Positions 43,300-51,375 of a stretch of DNA of 64,000 bases are shown piece after piece. The translations under genes and the position numbers were made by a program. Numbering within the stretch: position 1 is the first letter of the stretch; every line of letters starts with the position of its first letter. The DNA is from Micromonospora rifamycinica (GTDB taxonomy: Bacteria > Actinomycetota > Actinomycetes > Mycobacteriales > Micromonosporaceae), in the NCBI RefSeq assembly GCF_900090265.1, contig NZ_LT607752.1, forward strand, positions 3,906,001 to 3,970,000, in the 5' to 3' direction. The notes below the pieces were generated by a model. The model ran no database searches. It had not been told where the DNA came from and worked only from the letters and a program-made list of their open reading frames with translations.

Positions 43300-46175
43300 G
43301 TGGCGGTGGTGGCTTTGCGGGGGGCGGCCTTCTTGGCGGGCGTGGCCTTGGCGGTGGTGGTCTTCTTGGCGACCGTGGACTTCGCGGCGGCGGTCTTCTT
43401 GGCCGCCGTCGCCCGGGTCGCGGTCGCCTTGGTCGCGGTCGCCTTGGTCGCCGTGGTCCTGGTCGCGGTCGCCTTCTTGGCCGGGGCCTTCTTGGCCGTC
43501 GTCTTCTTCGCCGCCGCCTTCTTCGGTGCCGGACCCTTGGCCCGCTTCTCGGCCAGCATCTCCGACGCCTGCTCGATGGTCAGCTCCTCCGGGGTCTGCC
43601 CGCGCCGCAGCGACGCGTTGAACTCCCCGTCGGTCACGTACGGCCCGAACCGGCCGTCCTTGATCACCAGTGGCTTCTCGGTCAGCGGGTCGACGCCCAT
43701 CTCGCGCAGCGGGGGCGCGGCGGCCCGACGTTGGCGCGTCTTCGGGGCGGCCAGCAGGGCCAGTGCCTCGTCGAGGGTGACGGTGAACATCTTGTCCTCG
43801 GAGTCCAGCGAGCGGAACTCGTCACCACGCTTGACGTACGGGCCGTAGCGGCCGTTGTTGGCGACCACCTCGGCGCCGTCCGGGGCGACCCCGACCACCC
43901 GGGGCAGGCTGAGCAGCTTCAACGCCTCGTCGAGGGTGAGCGAGTCCGGGGTCTGCGTCCGCAGCAGGGACGACTTGCGCTCACCGCTGGCGACGTACGG
44001 GCCGAACCGGCCGGACTTGAGCACGATCGGTTCGCCGGTGGCCGGGTCGTCGCCGAGTTTGCGCTCGCCGCCCCCGCCGAGGAACAGCTCGTGCACCTTC
44101 TCCGGGGTCAGCTCGTCGGGGGCCAGGCCCTCCGGGATCGGTGCCCGGTCGCCCTGGCCGCCGCCCTCCTCGCCGTCGGTCTTCGGCGCCGGCTGTTCGC
44201 CGGGCAGTGCCCGCTGGAGGTACGGCCCGAACCGGCCGACCCGGACGACGACCTCGCGCCCCTCGTCGTCGGTGTGCAGCGGGATCGAGTTGACGCTGCG
44301 CGCGTCGATCTCGCTGAGGTTCTCGGTGACCAGCTTCTTCAGCCCGCCCGCGTGGGCGATGGCCTGGTCGCCGGTGCCGTTGCTGCTGCCGAAGTAGAAC
44401 GCGGTGAGGAAGTCGACGGCGGCGTGGTCGCCCCCGGCGATCTCGTCCAGCTCGTTCTCCATGCTGGCGGTGAAGTCGTAGTCGATCAGGCGGGGGTAGT
44501 GCCGTTCCATCAGCCCGATCACCGCGAACGCCAGGAACGTCGGGATCATCGCCTGACCGCGCTTGGTGACGTAGCCCCGGTCCTGGATCGTCTGCATGAT
44601 CGACGCGTACGTCGACGGGCGGCCGATGCCCAGCTCCTCCAGCGCCTTGACCAGCGACGCCTCGGTGTAGCGCGACGGTGGTTGGGTGTGGTGGCCCTGA
44701 GCGGCCAGCTCGTCGGCGGTCAGCGGCTGGTCCTTGACCAGGGTGGGCAGCCGCCGCTCGGCGTCCTCCGCCTCGGCGTTCTCGTCGTCGCTGGACTCGA
44801 CGTACGCCCGCAGGAAGCCCGGGTCGGTGATGGTCTTGCCGGTGGCGCCGAAGTCGGCCTCCTCCTGGGCGGCGGAGACCGCCCGGATGCGTACCGAGAC
44901 GCTGGAGCCGACCGCGTCGGTCATCTGCGAGGCGATGGTGCGCCGCCAGATCAGCTCGTAGAGCTTGAACTCCTCACCGGACAGCTCCTTGGCCACGTCG
45001 CCCGGGGTGCGGAAGTTGTCCCCCGCCGGGCGGATCGCCTCGTGCGCCTCCTGGGCGTTCTTCACCTTGCCGGTGTAGCGGCGCGGCTCCGGCGGCACGC
45101 TGCGCTCGCCGTACAGCTCGACGATCTGCCGGCGGGCCGCCGCGATGGCGGTCTCCGACAGGTTCACCGAGTCGGTTCGCATGTAGGTGATGTAGCCGTT
45201 CTCGTAGAGCCGCTGCGCGGTACGCATCGTCTGCTGCGACGAGAACCGCATCTTGCGGGCCGCCTCCTGCTGGAGGGTGGAGGTGATGAACGGCGCGTAC
45301 GGGCGACGGCGGTAGGGCTTCTCCTCGACCCGGGTGACGGTGAACGGCCGCCCGGCCAGTCGGGCGGCCAGGCCGCGCGCCCCGCTCTCGTCGAGGTGCA
45401 CCACGCCGGCACCGGGCCGTACCCGGCCGGTGGTGGGTTCGAAGTCCTTGCCGGTGGCGATCCGGTCACCGTTCAGCGCGACCAGGGTGGCGTTGAAGGT
45501 CCGCGGGCCGTCGCCCGGCTTCGCCACCGCCAGGGTGGCGAGGATGTCCCAGTACTCCGCGGTGCGGAAGGCCATCCGCTGGCGTTCCCGCTCGACCACG
45601 ATCCGGGTGGCCACGGACTGCACCCGGCCCGCCGAGAGCCGCGGCATGACCTTCTTCCACAGCACCGGGGAGACCTCGTAGCCGTACAGCCGGTCGAGGA
45701 TGCGGCGGGCCTCCTGGGCGTCGACCAGATCCCGGTCGATCTCCCGGGGGTTGGCCACCGCGGCCTGGATGGCCGGCTTGGTGATCTCGTGGAAGACCAT
45801 CCGCTTGACCGGCACCTTGGGCTTGAGGGTCTCCACCAGGTGCCAGGCGATCGCCTCGCCCTCACGGTCCTCGTCCGTGGCCAGGAAGATCTCGTCGACC
45901 TCCTTGGCCAGCTTCACCAGCTTGCTGATCTGCGCCTTACGGTCGGCCGAGACGACGTAGAGGGCGTGGAAGCCGTTGTCCACGTCCACCCCGAGCCGGG
46001 CCCACGACTCGCCCTTGTACTTGGCCGGCACGTCGGCGGCGTTGCGGGGCAGGTCCCGGACGTGGCCGAAGCTGGCCTCCACGACGTACCCCGGGCCGAG
46101 GTAGCCCGAGATCGTCTTGGCCTTCGCCGGAGACTCGACGATGACCAGACGGGTGGTTCCAGCGCTGCTCGGCAC
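43293..46175 (-). CDS. topA: DNA topoisomerase I
   Basis: 960 residues from GTG at 46175 with GGGGAGAG upstream. TOPRIM domain opens LVIVESPAKAKTISGYLGPG and has ATDEDREGEAIAWH (DxDxE metal site). The active Tyr lies in YITYMRTDSVNL. C-terminal repeats with GRFGPYV (four copies, about residues 600-870) replace the zinc fingers of E. coli TopA, and a Lys/Ala/Thr-rich tail (~75 residues, KKTTAKKAPAKK-type) binds DNA electrostatically, as in other actinobacteria. Relaxes negative supercoils; essential. Confidence 0.97.
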   Translation of the reverse strand: MPSSAGTTRLVIVESPAKAKTISGYLGPGYVVEASFGHVRDLPRNAADVPAKYKGESWARLGVDVDNGFHALYVVSADRKAQISKLVKLAKEVDEIFLATDEDREGEAIAWHLVETLKPKVPVKRMVFHEITKPAIQAAVANPREIDRDLVDAQEARRILDRLYGYEVSPVLWKKVMPRLSAGRVQSVATRIVVERERQRMAFRTAEYWDILATLAVAKPGDGPRTFNATLVALNGDRIATGKDFEPTTGRVRPGAGVVHLDESGARGLAARLAGRPFTVTRVEEKPYRRRPYAPFITSTLQQEAARKMRFSSQQTMRTAQRLYENGYITYMRTDSVNLSETAIAAARRQIVELYGERSVPPEPRRYTGKVKNAQEAHEAIRPAGDNFRTPGDVAKELSGEEFKLYELIWRRTIASQMTDAVGSSVSVRIRAVSAAQEEADFGATGKTITDPGFLRAYVESSDDENAEAEDAERRLPTLVKDQPLTADELAAQGHHTQPPSRYTEASLVKALEELGIGRPSTYASIMQTIQDRGYVTKRGQAMIPTFLAFAVIGLMERHYPRLIDYDFTASMENELDEIAGGDHAAVDFLTAFYFGSSNGTGDQAIAHAGGLKKLVTENLSEIDARSVNSIPLHTDDEGREVVVRVGRFGPYLQRALPGEQPAPKTDGEEGGGQGDRAPIPEGLAPDELTPEKVHELFLGGGGERKLGDDPATGEPIVLKSGRFGPYVASGERKSSLLRTQTPDSLTLDEALKLLSLPRVVGVAPDGAEVVANNGRYGPYVKRGDEFRSLDSEDKMFTVTLDEALALLAAPKTRQRRAAAPPLREMGVDPLTEKPLVIKDGRFGPYVTDGEFNASLRRGQTPEELTIEQASEMLAEKRAKGPAPKKAAAKKTTAKKAPAKKATATRTTATKATATKATATRATAAKKTAAAKSTVAKKTTTAKATPAKKAAPRKATTATE

Positions 46176-46536
46176 GTCTCTCCCCGACCTCACTCCTGCT
46201 CCGGTCCCGATTCGGGCCGTGTTGCGCCCGCCGGACCACCTCGGTCCGGATGTCCAACGTAACGCGCCGCCCGGGTTCCGGAGCCCGGGGGCGGCAAACA
46301 GCGTCCGCGCGGCGGCACCACCGACGCCGCGCGGGCCGCAGCGGCCGGACGGCGCCACCGTACACCGTGGGTAGGGCCGGAAGTGGGCCACGGTGACGAT
46401 GACGGCCCTCCGACCTGGGCCAACACCGCTGCTCACAGAGTGAGACGGGCAGTGTACCGTCCGCAACACTGTCCTCGATCAGACAGTTCACCATGCCGGC
46501 CGGGGCGGTCACCGCGGGGCGGTCACCGCCGGCCCG
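46176..46536. other. 361-bp topA upstream region
   Basis: Holds the topA promoter. A minus-strand TACACT (46451-46456) could be a -10 with a long leader. ACTGTC/GACAGT arms (46468-46487) and two GGCGGTGACCGCC-like palindromes (46503-46530) near the end of the upstream gene may form its terminator. No ORF with coding character. Confidence 0.4.
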
Positions 46537-47139
46537 TCAGGGCCAGAGGTGGGCGGGAGCGGCCGGTGGGCGGTCGCCGACCAGCTCGGCCAGCCGGGCC
46601 AGCCGCCGGCTGCCGATCCGGTACGCCGGCCCACCCGTCTCCGCCTCCAGCAGCGCCGCCGGCAGGCCCACCGCGGCGAGCGCGGCCCGCACCACCGGCC
46701 ACCACGGCTCGTCACGGCGGTCCAGGCGCAACAGCAGGCCCGCGTCGTCGGCCGCCCCGGCGGCGGCCAGCCAGAGGCGCAGCCGCCGGCCGTGCAGGTG
46801 GAAGTGGGCGGGCGGGCGCTTGACCCCACCGGCCAGCCAGGCCGTCGCCAGCGGTGCCAGGGTGGTCAGGTACGAGGTACGCACCAGATAACGCTGCTCC
46901 CCGGTCGCCTCCCAGCCCGCCGCGAGCCCCCGCCGGGCGAGTTCGGCGACGAGCACGTGCACCCGCCAGGCCGCGTCGACCTCGACGGACAGCCGGGCGG
47001 TGCGCCCCATCCGGTGCACCTCTCCCGGGCCGGCGAGCAGCCCGGCCAGGTCGGCTACGGACGGATCGGCCGCCTCCGTGCCGAACAGCGACAACTGGCG
47101 CACCGGTTCCCCGGGCGGGTCGGTACGCCTCAGCGACAC
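46537..47139 (-). CDS. conserved hypothetical protein, 200 aa
   Basis: GTG start at 47139, GAGG 8 nt upstream, overlapping the lipoprotein stop by 10 bp. Alpha/beta protein with a pattern of helical LVAELARRGLAAGW, a basic HFHLHGRRLRLWLAAAG, and LLRLDRRDEPWWPVVRAALAAVGLPAALL. No catalytic motif recognised. The gene pair lipoprotein plus this protein lies between hppA and topA, as hypothetical genes do in related genomes. Confidence 0.75.
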   Translation of the reverse strand: MSLRRTDPPGEPVRQLSLFGTEAADPSVADLAGLLAGPGEVHRMGRTARLSVEVDAAWRVHVLVAELARRGLAAGWEATGEQRYLVRTSYLTTLAPLATAWLAGGVKRPPAHFHLHGRRLRLWLAAAGAADDAGLLLRLDRRDEPWWPVVRAALAAVGLPAALLEAETGGPAYRIGSRRLARLAELVGDRPPAAPAHLWP

Positions 47140-47672
47140 TCCGGAACCTCGTCGAAGGCCTGCTTGAGCTCTGTCGAGTTGAGCCGCCCGGTGTCCAGCG
47201 CGCTCGCGTCGTACTCCTGGTTGAGCTTGTCCACGGCGGCCTGGACCCCGTCGTAGAAGGCGGTGGCCTGCCCGGTGTCCAGGGCGTCGATGGTGTCCCC
47301 GGCATGCCCGTAGGCGTCCCTGATCCGTTCCAGAGCCGCCCGGAACGCCTTCGACACCTCCTCGCCCCGGTCGGTCTCCGGGATGCCGGCATCGGCGATC
47401 CGGCGGCGGGCCGTCTCGCTGGCCTGCTCGGCACCGGCGAAGAGCCGCACCAGGTTCTCCTTCGCCTGTGCCGGGGTGGTCTGCGCGGTCATCTGCTGGT
47501 GGGTGCTGCTGGTGAGCTTGCTGATCTCGGCCCGCCACGGGGTGAGCGCCTCGCAGACCGAGGCCGCCCACGCCCGGGGGGTGGGCCCCCCGCCGCAGCC
47601 GGCGACGACGAGTACGAGCGTGGCGAGGACCACCGTGAACTTTCCGGCGGCACTCGCCCGACACGTACGCAT
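47130..47672 (-). CDS. lipoprotein
   Basis: 180 residues. Basic N-terminus, hydrophobic core VVLATLVLVVAGC with lipobox VAGC (Cys26), then a helical Ala/Glu-rich domain with two further Cys (SVCEAL and the penultimate PECR) that could form a disulfide. Predicted outer-face lipoprotein of unknown role. Overlaps the next gene by 10 bp. Confidence 0.85.
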   Translation of the reverse strand: MRTCRASAAGKFTVVLATLVLVVAGCGGGPTPRAWAASVCEALTPWRAEISKLTSSTHQQMTAQTTPAQAKENLVRLFAGAEQASETARRRIADAGIPETDRGEEVSKAFRAALERIRDAYGHAGDTIDALDTGQATAFYDGVQAAVDKLNQEYDASALDTGRLNSTELKQAFDEVPECR

Positions 47673-47778
47673 GCGATGCAGCGTACGGCCTCCGGGCGAT
47701 TGTGCCAGCGATCAGGTTTCGCGCTGGTCGGCCCACGCAGCGGGTTCCCGGACGGCCGGGAACCCGCTGCGTCGTCAC

Positions 47779-50139
47779 TCAGACGTTGGCCGGTTCGACC
47801 CGCTCGGGGTCGTTACCCGAACCGGTGCCCCCACCGTCCGGGGTGGAGTCCATCGCGACGCCCTTACGCTTGCTGAACACCACCGCCGCGACCACGATCA
47901 GGGTGGCGACCACCGCGATCGCCAGGCGCAGCGGGGTGTTCCGGTCGTCGCCGACGCTCCAGGCCACCACGGCCGGCGCGATCAGCAGCGAGACCAGGTT
48001 CATCACCTTGATCAGCGGGTTGATCGCCGGGCCGGCGGTGTCCTTGAACGGGTCACCGACGGTGTCGCCGATGACGGTCGCGGAGTGCGACTCGGAGCCC
48101 TTGCCGCCGTAGGAGCCGTCCTCGACGAGCTTCTTGGCGTTGTCCCAGGCCCCACCGGAGTTGGACAGGAAGACCGCCATCAGGGTGCCCGCCCCGATCG
48201 CCCCGGCCAGGTACGACGCCAACGCGCCCGGCCCGAGGCCGAAGCCGACCGCGATCGGGGCGAGGATGGCCAGCAGACCGGGGGTCATCAGCTCGCGCTG
48301 CGCGTCCCGGGTGCAGATGTCGACGACCTTGCCGTACTCGGGGCGCTGGGTGCGGTCCATGATGCCGGGCAGCTCGCGGAACTGCCGGCGGACCTCCATC
48401 ACCACCGCGCCGGCCGAGCGGGACACCGCGTTGATGGCCAGCCCGGAGAAGAGGAAGACGACCGCCGCGCCGATGATCAGACCGACCAGGTTGCGCGGGT
48501 TGGCCACGTTGAGCGCGTTGAGGATCTCGCTGCCGACGTCCCCCACCCCCGCGTCGGAGTACGCGGTCCGCAGCGTGTCGGTGTACGAGCCGAACAGCGC
48601 GGTGGCCGCGAGCACGGCGGTGGCGATCGCGATGCCCTTGGTGATCGCCTTGGTGGTGTTGCCGACCGCGTCCAGCTCGGTGAGGATCCGGGCGCCGTTC
48701 TCGTCGATGTCGCCGGACATCTCGGCCACACCCTGTGCGTTGTCGGAGATCGGGCCGAAGGTGTCCATCGCGACGATCACGCCGACGGTGGTGAGCAGGC
48801 CGGTTCCGGCCAGCGCCACCGCGAACAGCGAGAGCGTGATGGAGCTGCCGCCGAGCAGGAACGCGCCGAAGACGCCCGCGCCGATCAGCAGCGCCGAGTA
48901 GACCGCCGACTCCAGGCCGACGCTGATGCCGGCGAGGATGACGGTGGCCGCGCCGGTCTGCGAACTCTTGCCGATGTCCTGCACCGGGCGACGGTTGGTC
49001 TCGGTGAAGTAGCCGGTCAGCGCCTGGATGGCGGCGGCCAGCACGATGCCGATGACGACCGCGCCGATGGCGACCACGCGCGGGTTCTGGTCGACGTCGG
49101 TGAGCCCGCCCTCCAGCTCGCCGAAGGTGGCCGGGAGGTAGAGGAAGGCAGCGACCGCGACCAGCACCGCGGAGAGCACCGCGGAAAGGTAGAAGGCCCG
49201 GTTGATGGCGGTCAGGCCGTTGCGGTCGGAGGTGCGCAGCCGGGTGATGAAGACGCCGACGATGGCGATCAGCACCCCGATGGTGGAGATGATCAGCGGG
49301 AAGACCAGGCCGTCCTCGCCGAACGCGGCCCGGCCGAGGATCAGCGCGGCGACCAGGGTGACCGCGTACGACTCGAAGAGGTCGGCGGCCATGCCGGCGC
49401 AGTCACCCACGTTGTCGCCCACGTTGTCGGCGATGGTGGCGGCGTTGCGCGGGTCGTCCTCGGGGATGCCCTGCTCGACCTTGCCGACCAGGTCCGCGCC
49501 GACGTCGGCGGCCTTGGTGAAGATGCCGCCGCCGACCCGCATGAACATGGCGAGCAGCGCCGCGCCGAAGCCGAAACCCTCCAGCACGGTCGGTGCGTCG
49601 CCCTTGAAGAGGCCGACCACCAGCGCCGCGCCGAACAGGCCGAGGCCGACGGTGAGGAAGCCGACCACGCCACCGGTGCGGAAGGCGATCTTCATGGCGG
49701 CCTCCCGGCCGCCGGCCGCCTCCCGGGCCGCGGCGGCGACCCGCAGGTTGGCCCGGGTGGCCAGCCACATCCCGGCGCCGCCGATGAACGCGCTGAACAG
49801 GGCGCCGACCACGAAGAACGCCGACCGGCCGATCTTCACCGCCAGTTCGCTGCCGTCGGTGTCGTGCACCGGCAGCAGGAAGAGCAGCACGACGGCGATG
49901 ACCACGAAGATCGCCAACGTCCTGAACTGCCGGAGCAGATAGGCGGAGGCGCCCTCCTGCACCGCGCCGGAGATCTCCTGCATGTTGGTGGTGCCCTTAC
50001 CGGCTGCCAGCACGGCCTTGGTCAAGGCGGCGGCGAAGACGAGTGCCACCAGCGCGATGACCGCGGCGATGACGACGTACGTCAGGTTTGCTCCGGTAAG
50101 GGACAGCGCGCCGCTGTCGGCGGCGAAAGTCCCGGACAT
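47779..50139 (-). CDS. hppA: membrane proton-pumping pyrophosphatase, K+-independent type
   Basis: 786 residues from ATG at 50139 with AGGAGG 7 nt upstream. About 16 transmembrane helices. PPi site motifs DVGADLVGKVEQGIPEDDPR and NVGDNVGDCAGMAADLFESY, and the second Asp/Lys cluster DNAKK near the C-terminus. The motif GNTTKAITKG carries Lys at the position that is Ala in K+-dependent enzymes, marking the K+-independent class. Converts PPi hydrolysis into proton pumping. Confidence 0.96.
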   Translation of the reverse strand: MSGTFAADSGALSLTGANLTYVVIAAVIALVALVFAAALTKAVLAAGKGTTNMQEISGAVQEGASAYLLRQFRTLAIFVVIAVVLLFLLPVHDTDGSELAVKIGRSAFFVVGALFSAFIGGAGMWLATRANLRVAAAAREAAGGREAAMKIAFRTGGVVGFLTVGLGLFGAALVVGLFKGDAPTVLEGFGFGAALLAMFMRVGGGIFTKAADVGADLVGKVEQGIPEDDPRNAATIADNVGDNVGDCAGMAADLFESYAVTLVAALILGRAAFGEDGLVFPLIISTIGVLIAIVGVFITRLRTSDRNGLTAINRAFYLSAVLSAVLVAVAAFLYLPATFGELEGGLTDVDQNPRVVAIGAVVIGIVLAAAIQALTGYFTETNRRPVQDIGKSSQTGAATVILAGISVGLESAVYSALLIGAGVFGAFLLGGSSITLSLFAVALAGTGLLTTVGVIVAMDTFGPISDNAQGVAEMSGDIDENGARILTELDAVGNTTKAITKGIAIATAVLAATALFGSYTDTLRTAYSDAGVGDVGSEILNALNVANPRNLVGLIIGAAVVFLFSGLAINAVSRSAGAVVMEVRRQFRELPGIMDRTQRPEYGKVVDICTRDAQRELMTPGLLAILAPIAVGFGLGPGALASYLAGAIGAGTLMAVFLSNSGGAWDNAKKLVEDGSYGGKGSESHSATVIGDTVGDPFKDTAGPAINPLIKVMNLVSLLIAPAVVAWSVGDDRNTPLRLAIAVVATLIVVAAVVFSKRKGVAMDSTPDGGGTGSGNDPERVEPANV

Positions 50140-50401
50140 CTGTGTCCTCCTGTACCGAACACTGTCGCGTCGGCCAGTGGACGTATGACCGACGCCTGGA
50201 TGCGGTGGCGCACGCGCTCCGACCTGCGCCGACAAAAGATGATCAACATCCATATCCGCTGGTTGCAGGAAGGGTCACGTGCTGACAACTCACAGACTGT
50301 AGCCCTGGCCAGTGTTGGAGGTCACATGCGGGGGACGCCGTGTCCGGATGATCTCTGTAACTGTGTTATGAGGAAAAATCTGATATAGGAGACCATCAAG
50401 A
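50140..50401. other. hppA upstream region
   Basis: AT-richer than its surroundings, especially 50320-50400. Expected to hold the hppA promoter; TACAGT on the minus strand near 50295 is a possible -10 but lacks a good -35. No gene seen. Confidence 0.4.
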
Positions 50402-50439
50402 CCACGAGGCCGCGACCCCCATGGGTCACGGCCTCGTGG
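50402..50439 (-). terminator. terminator of the bldG operon
   Basis: CCACGAGGCCG (50402-50412) pairs with CGGCCTCGTGG (50429-50439), with further inner pairing. On the minus strand it lies 13 bp after the anti-sigma stop and is followed by TCTTGATGG and, farther on, ATTTTTCC. Confidence 0.7.
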
Positions 50440-50452
50440 ACAGAACGTGAGG

Positions 50453-50887
50453 TCAGCCGCCGACCGGCCACACCATCCGGACCTCGGTCCCGATCCCCTC
50501 GGCCACCGGACGGACCTGAAGGTCCTCCACGAAACCCGCGAGCAGCGCAAATCCCACGCCGGTGGTGAGCGCCTCGTCGGTCAGCGTCTCGTTGGCCAGC
50601 TCGTCGGCGTTCAACGCGGCCAGGCCCAGCCCCGCCTCGATCGGCGCCCGGTCCACCACCCGGACCGCGTACGACCCGGAGTCAGACATCTCCACCAGCA
50701 CCGGATCGGCCAGCCCGTACTGATGGTGCAGGGCCACCGCCCGGGTGCACGCCTCACCGATGGCCAGCCGCACCTCGTCGAGCAGATCCTCCCGGACCCC
50801 GGCCCGCCGGGCCACCGCGACACCGACCAGGCGGGCGGTGCGTACGTGCACCGGCGCCGGCGAGAAGGAGAGCCGGACCGTCGCCAT
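50453..50887 (-). CDS. anti-sigma/ATP-binding GHKL protein paired with BldG
   Basis: 144 residues from ATG at 50887 (1-nt overlap) or GTG at 50890 (4-nt overlap with bldG). Histidine-kinase-like ATPase fold: VRLAIGEACTRAVALHH at the N box and TGVGFALLAGFVEDLQV at the G boxes. The N-box Asn of RsbW/SpoIIAB (EACTNA) is replaced by Arg, so Mg-ATP binding may be altered. In Streptomyces the same pair is bldG-SCO3548, where this protein binds BldG. Confidence 0.9.
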   Translation of the reverse strand: MATVRLSFSPAPVHVRTARLVGVAVARRAGVREDLLDEVRLAIGEACTRAVALHHQYGLADPVLVEMSDSGSYAVRVVDRAPIEAGLGLAALNADELANETLTDEALTTGVGFALLAGFVEDLQVRPVAEGIGTEVRMVWPVGG

Positions 50888-51243
50888 CACGCGCCGGAGC
50901 CGGCCGGGTCGGCGGCGACCGCCGCGTCCACCGTCGGGTGCAGGGGGAAGACCTGGTCCAGGGCGGTGATCCGGAAGATCTTCAGCAGCGGCTCCTTGCC
51001 GCAGACCAGGGCGAAGGAACCCCCGGCCGAACGCAGCCGCTTCAGGGCGCCGACCAGCACACCCAGACCGGTGGAGTCGAGGAAGTCCACCCGACCCAGG
51101 TCCACGACCACCCGCCGGGCCCCGCCGTCGATCAACTCCAGGAGCCGTTCGCGCAGTCGAGGTGCGGTGTAGACGTCCACCTCACCACCGACCTCGAGCA
51201 CCGTGTGCTCCCCCACGGTGCGGGTCGCCAGCGACAGCTCCAT
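50887..51243 (-). CDS. bldG: anti-sigma factor antagonist BldG
   Basis: 118 residues from ATG at 51243 (GGAGGAGG upstream). STAS domain opening MELSLATRTVGEHTVLEVGG, with phosphorylatable Ser57 in VDFLDSTGLGVLVG and LLKIFRIT near the end, nearly identical in pattern to Streptomyces BldG, which controls development and stress sigma factors. Followed by its anti-sigma partner and divergent from the helicase gene, as in Streptomyces. Confidence 0.93.
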   Translation of the reverse strand: MELSLATRTVGEHTVLEVGGEVDVYTAPRLRERLLELIDGGARRVVVDLGRVDFLDSTGLGVLVGALKRLRSAGGSFALVCGKEPLLKIFRITALDQVFPLHPTVDAAVAADPAGSGA

Positions 51244-51375
51244 CAGTCCTCCTCCGAGAGCCGTAAACTCTCCTGGGCATCTAACCATCCCCGCTACAGG
51301 CCCCGGCGAGGTCACCGGCGGAGGCTCCTCCATACCCACCGACCCGGTTGTTCAGCACCGAACACCAGTGCGAGA

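Noticed and set aside
47383..50388. 1001-codon plus-strand frame antisense to hppA
   Set aside because: His/Asp/Gln-rich mirror of the pyrophosphatase codons; no ribosome site or known domain.
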